This document shows, one piece after another, positions 16,658 to 22,938 of a DNA stretch of 38,771 nucleotides (its first letter is position 1; each line of letters starts with the position of its first letter). The notes beneath the pieces were generated by a model. That model was given only the letters and a program-made list of their open reading frames with translations, ran no database searches and had not been told where the DNA came from. Both the position numbers and the translations under genes were made by a program. Source of the DNA: Thermoanaerobaculia bacterium. GTDB lineage: Bacteria; Acidobacteriota; Thermoanaerobaculia; Multivoradales; JAHEKO01. The stretch is taken from the NCBI GenBank assembly GCA_945787575.1, contig CALZKB010000074.1, positions 1 to 38,771 of the forward strand. Reading direction: 5' to 3'.

Positions 16658-17322
16658 GCCAGAGTATCGAGATCGGCCACGTCTCCTCTCCCATTCACGG
16701 TCGCTACCTGATACGCGAGTCGGAGGCGGAGGGCGCCGCGCCCTTGCTGGTCGCCTTCCACGGCTACGGCGAGGACGCCGAGGAGATGTTGGAGGCGGCC
16801 GTCGAGATCCCGGGTGTCAGCCGTTGGCACATCGCCTCGATCCAGGCTCTCAACCGCTTCTATCGGACTCGGAGCGGCGAGGTCGGCGCCAGCTGGATGA
16901 CGAAGCAGGATCGCGAGCTCGCCATCGGCGACAACGTCGAGTACGTGCTCCGCGCTCTCACGGCCGTGCGGGAACGGCTGAATGTCCGGAGCCCGACCGT
17001 CTTCGTCGGTTTCTCCCAGGGGGCGGCGATGGCCTATCGCGCGGCTGGCGCGGCCCCGGAGGGGTGCCAGGGCCTGGTCGCCCTCGCCGGCGACGTACCG
17101 CCGGAGCTCGCGCGCTGCGCCGACTGGAACCGTCCATCGATACTCATCGGTCGCGGTAGCGAGGATGAGTGGTACAACGAGGGCAAGTGGGAGCAGGACT
17201 GCCGTCTCCTGGAGAGCCTGGGCTCGGCGGTCGAGACTTGCGTCTTCGATGGCGCCCACGAGTGGACCGACGCCTTCCGGCATCGGGCCGGCGAGTTCCT
17301 CGAGAGAGTGGCCTCGGCCTAG
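16654..17322 (+). CDS. Alpha/beta hydrolase (carboxylesterase/phospholipase family) coupled to trpA
   Basis: A 222-residue protein of the short phospholipase/carboxylesterase type. LLVAFHGYGED gives the oxyanion loop, FVGFSQGAAMAY the nucleophile elbow with Ser121, IGRGSEDEWY the acid Asp171 and FDGAHEWTD the base His202, so the triad is complete. There is no signal peptide, so it should be cytoplasmic. The GTG start overlaps the trpA stop by four bases, making it the last gene of the tryptophan operon by position. No known step of tryptophan synthesis needs an esterase; a role in removing a side product or in use of a tryptophan or anthranilate ester would be speculation. Confidence 0.85.
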   Translation: MSQSIEIGHVSSPIHGRYLIRESEAEGAAPLLVAFHGYGEDAEEMLEAAVEIPGVSRWHIASIQALNRFYRTRSGEVGASWMTKQDRELAIGDNVEYVLRALTAVRERLNVRSPTVFVGFSQGAAMAYRAAGAAPEGCQGLVALAGDVPPELARCADWNRPSILIGRGSEDEWYNEGKWEQDCRLLESLGSAVETCVFDGAHEWTDAFRHRAGEFLERVASA

Positions 17323-17410
17323 AAGATGCATCCGGGACGCAGGCCGCCCGTGGACCCTCGCCTTCGGCTCGGTTGTCGGGCCGCCGCCCGAGCGCTCGCG
17401 GCAACGAATC

Positions 17411-17463
17411 AGCCGACAACGCAACGACTGCGGGGGCACGGGTCCCCCGGCTACGTGTCGGCT
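17411..17463. repeat. Nested intergenic hairpin element, copy 1
   Basis: AGCCGACA (17411-17418) pairs with TGTCGGCT (17456-17463), and inside lies GGGGG-CACGGGT-CCCCC (17432-17448). The element separates the convergent trp operon and the NSS transporter unit and overlaps the stop codon of the 36-residue ORF. The reverse complement of its inner part (GTAGCCGGGGGACCC, then GTGCCCCC) nearly matches the hairpin at 21190-21214, and the outer arms match those at 37805-37881. It may stop transcription from both sides, although no U tract follows. The rest of 17323-17461 shows nothing else. Confidence 0.55.
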
Positions 17464-17572
17464 AGTCGTCGGATGGCGGGGGTGCCTTGAGGGTGCGCGC
17501 AAGGCAGTAGGCGGCGAGAATCGTCACGCTTCCCATGCTCACCATCATGAAGATCTTGGCGAAGGGTTCCAT
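17462..17572 (-). CDS. MetS-like small subunit of NSS transporter (36 aa)
   Basis: A short minus-strand frame begins at ATG 17572, 9 bases after the stop of the NSS transporter, with AGGTGG about 6 bases upstream. It encodes 36 residues: MEPFAKIFMMVSMGSVTILA followed by a short polar tail ending in PPPSDD. This single hydrophobic helix with a polar C-terminus matches in size, form and position the small subunits (MetS type) that accompany methionine/alanine NSS transporters such as corynebacterial MetPS. The sequence itself is too short to prove the family. It probably sits in the inner membrane beside the transporter. Confidence 0.7.
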   Translation of the reverse strand: MEPFAKIFMMVSMGSVTILAAYCLARTLKAPPPSDD

Positions 17573-17581
17573 TTCGACCAC

Positions 17582-19126
17582 CTACCTTTCGAGGCCTTTG
17601 CGATTCCACGAGCGCTTGATGAGCACGATTCCGACCGCCGCCATCGAGAGCATCAGGAGACGTGCGAGCCAGAGATAGGGCATGTCCGCTTCCTCGACGC
17701 CGGCCATCATGAGCTTCGGCAGCGCCTCGGTGTAGCCCCACCAACCGAGCATCCCGAAGAGAAAGACCGGGGTCACCCACTTCATGATCGGCTTGTAGAT
17801 CGCCGCGATCTTGAGATCGGCCCCCTTGTGAAGCTCGTCCCAGCCGCGGTTGATGCCGAAGATCCAGGCGAAGAGCACGATCTCGATAGCGGCGAAGACG
17901 ACGAGCCCGAAAGTGCCGGCCCAGTAGTCCCACTCGTCGAGCACGCCCCGTTGCAGGAAGACGACGTGGAAGAAGCCGAGGCCGATGCCGAGCATGGTGA
18001 CGGCGCCGGCGGCCTTCTTGCGGGTGAAGCCGACCTCTTCTTGCAGGAAGGAGATCGTCGGGCTGGCGAGGGCGACGCAGGAAGTGATGCCGGCGATGAA
18101 TAGCAGGAAGAACCAGAGAAATCCCCAGAGCTCGGCGGCGGGAAAGCCCTGGAAGACCGATCCCATCGCCACGATACCGAGGTCGAAGCTGCCGCCCTGG
18201 GCGATGGCGGTGGCGCCGGCGACTCCGAAGAAGGTGACAGCCGCCGGGATCGCGATCGTGCCTCCGAGCACGACCTCGGCGAACTCGTTGGTCGCAGCGG
18301 TCGACAGTCCGGTGAGGGTGACGTCGTCCTTCTCACGGAGATAGGAGGCGTAGGTCTGGATCGATCCCATGCCGATCGACAGAGTAAAGAACATCTGACC
18401 CGCCGCCGCGATCCACACTCCGGACCTCCCGAGACTTGACCAGTCGGGGTTCCAGATGAAGTTCAGTCCTTCGGACGGCGAGGCGGCCACCGGGTCCATC
18501 GTGAGGATGCGGACGACGAGAATGATCGCCAAGACGAAGAGCAGGGGCACGCCGTAGAGCGCGAGCTTTTCGATGCCGCCGCTGATGCCGCGCGCCAGAA
18601 TCCAACCGAGAAACACCATCGTCGCGGCGAAGAAGGCGACCGGCATCCAGCCGGCCACCGCCGCGGACTCACCGATGTTCTGGTAGTTGGCGAGGAAGGT
18701 CCGCACGTGGTCGGCCTTGGCCTGGGCGTCGCCGCTGCCGAAGTACTTGCCGGTGAGGGAGAAGAAGCTGAAGCCGAGCATCCAGGAGGCGACGTAGGTG
18801 TAGTAGATGAAGACGATCAGGGGCATCACGACGCCGAGAATGCCGAGGTACTTGGCCCACTTCTTCTTCCGGTCGGTGAGGACGTCGAACATGCCCGGCA
18901 CGGTGCCATGGCCGTGCGTTCCTCCGTAGCGCCCCACGCCCCATTCGATCCACATCAGGGGGACGCCCAGCAGCAGGAAGGAGATGAAGTACGGGATCAT
19001 GAAGGTCCCACCGCCGTTCTGAGCGGCCTGGACGGGGAATCGCAGGAAGTTGCCGAGGCCGACTGCATTGCCGGCCATCGCCAGCACCAGGCCGATGCGC
19101 GTACCCCATTGTTCCTTTTGGGCCAT
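17582..19126 (-). CDS. Sodium-dependent amino acid transporter, NSS/SLC6 family
   Basis: A 514-residue membrane protein with about 12 helices. The first helix contains GNAVGLGNFLRFPVQAAQNGGG, abbreviated here as the GNAVGLGNFLRFP signature, where the unwound segment binds Na+ and substrate, followed by FMIPYF and the conserved PLMWIEWGVGRYGG. Later helices keep typical NSS blocks such as FFTLSIGMG and GITSCVALASPT. It imports an amino acid with sodium, substrate not deducible. The ATG at 19126 is preferred over an in-frame TTG at 19132 because GGAG lies about 10 bases upstream. A sigma-70 promoter lies at 19180-19208. The MetS-like ORF follows 9 bases later. Confidence 0.93.
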   Translation of the reverse strand: MAQKEQWGTRIGLVLAMAGNAVGLGNFLRFPVQAAQNGGGTFMIPYFISFLLLGVPLMWIEWGVGRYGGTHGHGTVPGMFDVLTDRKKKWAKYLGILGVVMPLIVFIYYTYVASWMLGFSFFSLTGKYFGSGDAQAKADHVRTFLANYQNIGESAAVAGWMPVAFFAATMVFLGWILARGISGGIEKLALYGVPLLFVLAIILVVRILTMDPVAASPSEGLNFIWNPDWSSLGRSGVWIAAAGQMFFTLSIGMGSIQTYASYLREKDDVTLTGLSTAATNEFAEVVLGGTIAIPAAVTFFGVAGATAIAQGGSFDLGIVAMGSVFQGFPAAELWGFLWFFLLFIAGITSCVALASPTISFLQEEVGFTRKKAAGAVTMLGIGLGFFHVVFLQRGVLDEWDYWAGTFGLVVFAAIEIVLFAWIFGINRGWDELHKGADLKIAAIYKPIMKWVTPVFLFGMLGWWGYTEALPKLMMAGVEEADMPYLWLARLLMLSMAAVGIVLIKRSWNRKGLER

Positions 19127-19179
19127 TGCCAAAGGTCTCCTTGGTCGGTCGCCTGAACGGATTGATCGAGCCGGGCGGC

Positions 19180-19208
19180 AGGCTACCGAGGGGGGTCCCG
19201 ACTGTCAA
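19180..19208 (-). promoter_or_regulatory. Sigma-70 promoter for the NSS transporter
   Basis: The minus strand reads TTGACA (19203-19208), a 17-bp spacer and TAGCCT (19180-19185). The predicted start near 19173 gives a leader of about 47 bases that contains the GGAG before the transporter ATG. The -35 box overlaps the last bases of the upstream uppS-like gene, so the transporter and its small subunit can be expressed separately from it. Confidence 0.6.
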
Positions 19209-20062
19209 GAAAGAGGTGGCCTTGACGGGCGCGACAGGTGCGGCTCCTCCCAACGCCTTTCGAGGCGGCCGGGCGCTGGCCGGGCGATCGACAGTGCTAC
19301 GTCGGTCGCGTCCTTCAGATGCAGCCGGCTACCTCCCGAGTTTTCTGGCGCCGGCACCGTGGGCGCTTCTGGCGCCGGCAGAGCACCAAAGCGACGCTCA
19401 CGGCACAAATAGTCGCCGAGGGCGGCATCGAGATCCGACTCTCGAAAGTCGGGCCACAGGACGGGCGTGAAGAAGAGCTCGGCATAGGCCGATTCCCAGA
19501 GCAGGAAGTCGCTCAGCCGCTTCTCGCCCGAAGTGCGGATCACCAGGTCGACCGGCGGAACGCCGGGAAGTGAATGGCAAGCTTCGGCGACCGCCGCTTC
19601 GAAGGCCGTCTCGACCGGATCCTCGGCGGAGGTACCCGCTTTTGCCAGCAAGACGGCCGCGTTTTCCAGAGACTCCCGAGCCGAGTAGTCGACGGCGATT
19701 CGCAATAGAAGGGTCTCTCCCCGACGTGTCGAGCGCTCGGCGGCCTCACGCCCGATGACATTGATCCGAACGCCCTGCTCCCGGCAGCCTTTCGACTCCC
19801 GGTCGAGGAAGTGCTCGAAGAGGCGCATCAGCGCATCGACCTCGCCCTCCGGGCGCCGCCAGTTGTCGGCGGAGAAGGCGAAGATCGTCAAGGTCGCGAT
19901 GCCCCGGCCGAGCGCTGCTTCGACCAAGGTGCGGACGGCGCGGGCTCCCGCCCGATGGCCGGCCGACCGCGGTAGCCCTCTTTCGCGCGCCCAACGGCCG
20001 TTGCCGTCGGGGATGACGGCGACATGAAGCTGTCTGTCCTGAGGCGGATTGCTTTGCATCAT
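19205..20062 (-). CDS. uppS: Cis-prenyltransferase (undecaprenyl diphosphate synthase family) with C-terminal tail
   Basis: About 285 residues. Family blocks are HVAVIPDGNGRWA (Mg2+-binding Asp), AGHRAGARAVR, FAFSADNWRRP, DLVIRTSGEKRLSDF (diphosphate-binding Arg and Ser) and YAELFFTPVLWPDF. The common IMDGNGRWA is IPDGNGRWA here, a form also seen in some actinobacterial and archaeal cis-prenyltransferases, so product length could differ from C55. About 45 low-complexity residues follow the normal end. ATG 20062 (or 20059) is the likely start; an upstream TTG at 20077 is possible. It lies between a winged-helix regulator and a transporter, not beside cdsA or frr, so it may be a second paralogue. 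Confidence 0.85.
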   Translation of the reverse strand: MMQSNPPQDRQLHVAVIPDGNGRWARERGLPRSAGHRAGARAVRTLVEAALGRGIATLTIFAFSADNWRRPEGEVDALMRLFEHFLDRESKGCREQGVRINVIGREAAERSTRRGETLLLRIAVDYSARESLENAAVLLAKAGTSAEDPVETAFEAAVAEACHSLPGVPPVDLVIRTSGEKRLSDFLLWESAYAELFFTPVLWPDFRESDLDAALGDYLCRERRFGALPAPEAPTVPAPENSGGSRLHLKDATDVALSIARPAPGRLERRWEEPHLSRPSRPPLS

Positions 20063-20086
20063 AAAGTGGCGATTCAAAAAAGAGAC

Positions 20087-20494
20087 CTAAGAGGAGCGGG
20101 TGGCATGGATCAGTGCCTCCATGTGATCCAGGTAGCGCTCGAGCGCTTTGCGGCCGCTGGCTGACAGCGTGTAATCGGTCCGTGGCTGGCGGCCTTGGAA
20201 GGTCTTCTTGCAGTTGATGTAGCCGGCATCCTCGAGTTTGCGGGCGTGAACGCTCAGGTTGCCGTCACTGGTCTTCAACAGCGCCTTGAGCTCGGAGAAC
20301 GACATCGCCGAGTTGACCGACAGTGCGCTCAGGATCCCCAACCGCACCCGTTCGTACACCAACCGGTCGAAACGCTCGGCCTGGGAATCGGAGAGGTAGC
20401 CGGCGACCGCCTCGAGCGCTCCTTCGGGACCTGCCTGGTGCGTGATGCTCCCGCTCCGCGCGTCCCCTTTCTTGGACGCCGACCGCTCAGCCAC
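20087..20494 (-). CDS. Winged-helix transcriptional regulator (MarR/ArsR-like fold)
   Basis: The GTG at 20494, with GAGGA a few bases upstream and overlapping the stop of the membrane protein gene by 8 bases, gives 135 residues. A longer open frame upstream is only the shadow of that gene. The core has RLGILSALSVNSAMSFSELK, then the recognition helix TSDGNLSVHARKLEDAGYI and a wing with FQGRQPRTDYTLSASGRKAL. This is the type of winged-helix protein often annotated as a transcriptional regulator with a DNA-binding domain resembling MarR. It is coupled to the membrane protein gene, and the pair probably regulates its own promoter, where two 11-bp direct repeats lie at 21127-21154. Confidence 0.85.
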   Translation of the reverse strand: MAERSASKKGDARSGSITHQAGPEGALEAVAGYLSDSQAERFDRLVYERVRLGILSALSVNSAMSFSELKALLKTSDGNLSVHARKLEDAGYINCKKTFQGRQPRTDYTLSASGRKALERYLDHMEALIHATRSS

Positions 20495-21098
20495 CGTACT
20501 TCCTCGCGATGATCGCGCCGAAGACGAGGTGGAGTCCCCCGAAGCCGATCGCCAGCAGGGGGTTCGACCAGTCAGGAGGGGAAGCCAGGGCGACGAGACC
20601 GAGGAGCACGAACGAGGTCCCCATGACCGGCACGGGCGGAACCGAGAACGTGCCGCCGGCCAGCACCGCCACACCGTAGAGCAGCAGCCAGATGCCGGCG
20701 ATGCTGCCCGGGCTCGAGGGCGTCAGCTTCGCCGTCAAGGCCACGGCCGCCAGGGCGGGTGGGATCAGGCTGAAGAGGAATCGCCGTCCGACACCGCGCA
20801 GCAACGTCTCGCCGCGCCCTCGTGCCTTCGAGACCATCGCCACTCCGCCGAGCGCCACGGCGACCGTGGCCGCAGCGAACCATACCGGGAGCCAGCCGCC
20901 GTCACCAGGCTGGCGCGGAGCGAGCAACGCCGCTGCCAGCGCCACCGCCCCCATCGCCATCACCCCTCGTCCCGGCACCGAGGTGAACGATCTCGACGAC
21001 TCCATGGTCTCGCGGATGAAACGCAGGTTGCTCATCGCGTGCGAATGCATCGCGACGGGCGGTGCCGGTTCCGCTTCGATCGGTTCGGTCCGTGACAT
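20487..21098 (-). CDS. Membrane protein of unknown function, partner of the winged-helix regulator
   Basis: The ATG at 21098 gives 203 residues; an open frame extends to 21173 but passes through the promoter. After a polar N-terminus of about 45 residues come about six hydrophobic segments, including VMAMGAVALAAALLAP, WFAAATVAVALGGVAM, LIPPALAAVALTAKL, WLLLYGVAVLAGG, FVLLGLVALAS and LLAIGFGGLHLVFGAIIA. No enzymatic motif is visible. Small membrane proteins of this kind are commonly encoded with a winged-helix regulator, and the role of the pair is generally unknown. No Shine-Dalgarno sequence precedes the ATG; the promoter position suggests a leaderless transcript. Confidence 0.78.
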   Translation of the reverse strand: MSRTEPIEAEPAPPVAMHSHAMSNLRFIRETMESSRSFTSVPGRGVMAMGAVALAAALLAPRQPGDGGWLPVWFAAATVAVALGGVAMVSKARGRGETLLRGVGRRFLFSLIPPALAAVALTAKLTPSSPGSIAGIWLLLYGVAVLAGGTFSVPPVPVMGTSFVLLGLVALASPPDWSNPLLAIGFGGLHLVFGAIIARKYGG

Positions 21099-21105
21099 GG
21101 GGCGG

Positions 21106-21134
21106 AGGATAGGGAAATAGGTTCCAATTGTCAA
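21106..21134 (-). promoter_or_regulatory. Sigma-70 promoter giving a leaderless transcript
   Basis: The minus strand has TTGACA (21129-21134), a 17-bp spacer and TATCCT (21106-21111). The ATG of the membrane protein (21098) begins only seven bases after the -10 box, exactly where transcription should start, and the gap CCGCCCC holds no ribosome-binding site. The mRNA would therefore begin at or next to the AUG. Confidence 0.65.
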
Positions 21135-21154
21135 GTACTTTGCATTGTCAAGTA
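21127..21154. repeat. Two 11-bp direct repeats at the promoter (candidate operator)
   Basis: ATTGTCAAGTA occurs at 21127-21137 and again at 21144-21154, a 17-bp period. The promoter-proximal copy covers the -35 box and the distal copy lies directly upstream. On the minus strand each reads TACTTGACAAT. The placement suggests binding of a regulator, most simply the winged-helix protein of the same operon. Confidence 0.55.
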
Positions 21155-21189
21155 AATTCCGAAGCGCCAGCACCGGAACTCCACGCCAG

Positions 21190-21214
21190 GTAGCCGGGGC
21201 ACCTCTGCCCCCGG
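21190..21214. repeat. Intergenic hairpin element, copy 2 (partial)
   Basis: GTAGCCGGGGCACCTCTGCC and the following CCCGG form a stem of CCGGGGCA (21194-21201) with TGCCCCCGG (21206-21214), one bulge. The first 24 bases match the reverse complement of 17431-17455 with only a few differences. It lies between the S2P gene end and the divergent membrane-protein promoter. Confidence 0.45.
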
Positions 21215-21296
21215 TCGGTTCCTGCCCGCTTGATGTTCCGGCGCGCGTCCGGCGGATTCAGGCGAAGAGAGGGGCTCTTTGCGTCTACCCGGTCCG

Positions 21297-22418
21297 CTAC
21301 GTCGTCCGCTGTGCGAGCCCGCGGAGGAGGTCGGAGAGAGTCAGGGTGCCGACGAGGTCGCCGCGATCGACGACGAGGAGCCGTGCCAACCCCGCTCGGC
21401 GCATGCGGCCGAGGGCGTCGAGAGCGTCGGTGTCGGGATCCACGGTGTTAGCAGTGGAGCACGGCTGCGTGAGCGTCCCGACGCTCTGCCTTTCCCATTC
21501 GCTCCGTGGCAGGTGGTGGGCGCTCTGGGTGGTGACCAATCCGACGAGGCGGCGATCGTCCACGACCGGGAAGCTCGACAGCTTGTGGCCCTCCGCGTAC
21601 GACTCCATGAGCTCGGCGATCGAGATGTGGCGGGGTACGACCACCGGATCGCGACTCATGAACTCGCTGACCGGCTCCCCCGCGAGGACCTGCCGCCAGA
21701 TCGCCTGCTGATAGGAGGATTTGGCGGCGTTTCGCACGAAGAGACCGATGAGGCAGAACCAGATGCCGGCACCGAGGAAACCGGTGGCGAGTATCCGTAG
21801 GATGCCGAGTCCGATGAGCCCAAAGGCGAGAACCTGGCCCAGCATCGAGCTCACTCGGGTCGCGGCCAGCAGGTCTTTGCGCCACCACCACAGCGCCGAG
21901 CGCAGCACCCGCCCGCCATCGAGCGGAAAGGCGGGGAGCAAATTGAAAACGGCGAGCATCAAGTTCATCCGGCTGACCCAGACGATCGCCATCGAGAGGG
22001 GTATCGATCCGGAGAGCGCCAACACCAGGCCGACTGCGAGGGAGCCGAGCAGCGCCAGGCCGAAGCTCGCGACCGGCCCGGCGATTGCGATCACGAACTC
22101 AGCCACCGGCGTCGGCGGCTCGTCTTCGAGCTCGGCCACGCCTCCGAAGATGAAGAGTGTGATTCGGCGGGTCGCTACCCCGTATTGACGGGCGACGAGT
22201 GCGTGGGCGAGCTCGTGTAGGAGCACCGAGCCGAAGAGTCCGATGGTGCCCACGACGGCCATAGCCCAGGCCGTCATCGGCGCGATGTCCGGCATCTGCT
22301 GCGGGAACTCGCCCGTGGCGAGCGACCCGGTGACGAGCACGGCGATGATCAGCCAGCTGAGATCGAAGCCGATCGAGATCCCGAAGAAGCGGAGGAGATG
22401 AATGCGGCTGCTACGCAC
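21297..22418 (-). CDS. Site-2 protease family zinc metalloprotease with CBS domains
   Basis: A 373-residue polytopic membrane protein. The zinc site is HELAH (His68, Glu69, His72), with the third ligand Asp167 in LLPAFPLDGGRVL, both in membrane helices as expected for S2P family M50. The C-terminal 125 residues hold two CBS modules (VSEFMSRDPVVV, then FPVVDDRRLVGLVT, and LLVVDRGDLVGTLT), which usually bind adenine nucleotides and adjust activity. Such proteases cut membrane-anchored regulators; the substrate is unknown. The GTG start at 22418 lies 10 bases after the pspC stop and has only a weak ribosome-binding site, so it is probably translated by coupling to pspC. Confidence 0.92.
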   Translation of the reverse strand: MRSSRIHLLRFFGISIGFDLSWLIIAVLVTGSLATGEFPQQMPDIAPMTAWAMAVVGTIGLFGSVLLHELAHALVARQYGVATRRITLFIFGGVAELEDEPPTPVAEFVIAIAGPVASFGLALLGSLAVGLVLALSGSIPLSMAIVWVSRMNLMLAVFNLLPAFPLDGGRVLRSALWWWRKDLLAATRVSSMLGQVLAFGLIGLGILRILATGFLGAGIWFCLIGLFVRNAAKSSYQQAIWRQVLAGEPVSEFMSRDPVVVPRHISIAELMESYAEGHKLSSFPVVDDRRLVGLVTTQSAHHLPRSEWERQSVGTLTQPCSTANTVDPDTDALDALGRMRRAGLARLLVVDRGDLVGTLTLSDLLRGLAQRTT

Positions 22419-22428
22419 AGTCTGTTTC

Positions 22429-22647
22429 TCAGACGTTGATCACACGCTCTTCTCGGGCCGGCATGACGAACCAGAGGATGACGTAGATCAGCGCTCCAGG
22501 GAATGCGGCCGAGACGATCGAACCGACGACGTAGATCACTCGAACGGTGAGCGGCCGCCAGCCGAGGAACTCGGCGATACCGCCGCACACGCCGCCGAGA
22601 ATGCGGTTGTCGCGGGATCGGGTGAGTCCGGAGCCGGATCTGCTCAT
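22429..22647 (-). CDS. pspC: PspC domain protein
   Basis: The ATG at 22647, 7 bases after GGAGG, gives 72 residues. A second in-frame ATG at 22671 with its own GAGGAGG would add eight residues. The core LTRSRDNRILGGVCGGIAEF, then LGWRPLTVRVIYVV and a second hydrophobic segment ending YVILWFVMPA, is the PspC domain, a short inner-membrane protein linked to envelope stress. Its neighbour is a site-2 protease, so the pair may act in a membrane-stress pathway. The leader carries two mutually exclusive hairpins involving the ribosome-binding sites, and an intrinsic terminator lies further upstream. Confidence 0.88.
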   Translation of the reverse strand: MSRSGSGLTRSRDNRILGGVCGGIAEFLGWRPLTVRVIYVVGSIVSAAFPGALIYVILWFVMPAREERVINV

Positions 22648-22651
22648 ACTT

Positions 22652-22685
22652 GCCTCCTTTTGGGAGGCCATGAGTTTCGGCCTCC
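22652..22685 (-). promoter_or_regulatory. Candidate translational switch: alternative hairpins over the pspC ribosome-binding sites
   Basis: On the minus-strand RNA three segments occur in order: GGAGGCC (22679-22685), GGCCTCC (22663-22669) and GGAGGC (22652-22657). The first pairs with the second (7 bp, 9-base loop), and the second pairs with the third (6 bp, 5-base loop), so only one stem can form at a time. The first segment belongs to the Shine-Dalgarno region of an in-frame ATG at 22671, and the third is that of the ATG at 22647. Each fold therefore hides a different start. Confidence 0.5.
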
Positions 22686-22734
22686 TCAAGTGGAATACGA
22701 ACAGGAGTGCGAGTTCGTTCATGGCTGGGGATCG

Positions 22735-22765
22735 AAAAATAAGGCGAGAGGATGACCCTCTCGCC
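22735..22765 (-). terminator. Intrinsic terminator in the pspC leader
   Basis: Minus-strand RNA: GGCGAGAGG, loop GUCAU, CCUCUCGCC (a perfect 9-bp GC-rich stem, 22743-22765), then UUAUUUUU (22735-22742). This is a strong Rho-independent terminator shape. It lies between divergent genes, so on this strand it can only end a leader or a small RNA before pspC. Confidence 0.75.
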
Positions 22766-22871
22766 TGCTTCGGGGGAGAGAAAGGAGGGTAATTGAAGCC
22801 CCTGAATCCTAGCGGACCCTCTGGGTTGTGCTTGTTACAGAGGTCACACCGCCCGCTCACGTCGCCTCGGT
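22735..22871 (-). ncRNA. Candidate small RNA or attenuated leader upstream of pspC
   Basis: A minus-strand TACAAT (22878-22883) could start transcription near 22871; no convincing -35 box is seen. The RNA would run about 137 bases to the terminator at 22735-22765. Inside it GACCUCUG can pair with CAGAGGGUC (one bulge), and the same GACCUCU can instead pair with AGAGGGUC in the 5' arm of the terminator, which would disrupt termination. This is the layout of an attenuator, but a stand-alone small RNA is equally possible. The open frame seen here (CDLCNKHNPEGP) resembles no family I recognise and is probably not coding. Confidence 0.4.
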
Positions 22872-22884
22872 TTTGCTATTGTAA

Positions 22885-22922
22885 AGCGGGTCGACCCTCG
22901 AACAGGAGCTCGTCGACCCGCT
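22885..22922 (+). repeat. Inverted repeat in the leader of the first secreted paralogue
   Basis: AGCGGGTCGAC (22885-22895) and GTCGACCCGCT (22912-22922) are perfect 11-bp complements with a 16-base loop. The structure ends just before the GGAGG (22926-22930) of the gene at 22939. It could be an operator or an mRNA-stabilising leader hairpin. Confidence 0.5.
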
Positions 22923-22938
22923 CACGGAGGTTCCAGCG

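Noticed and set aside
22735-22860. Open frame with CDLCNKHNPEGP upstream of pspC
   Set aside because: The Cys pair resembles the start of small ribosomal proteins, but the rest does not, and the frame runs through the intrinsic terminator.
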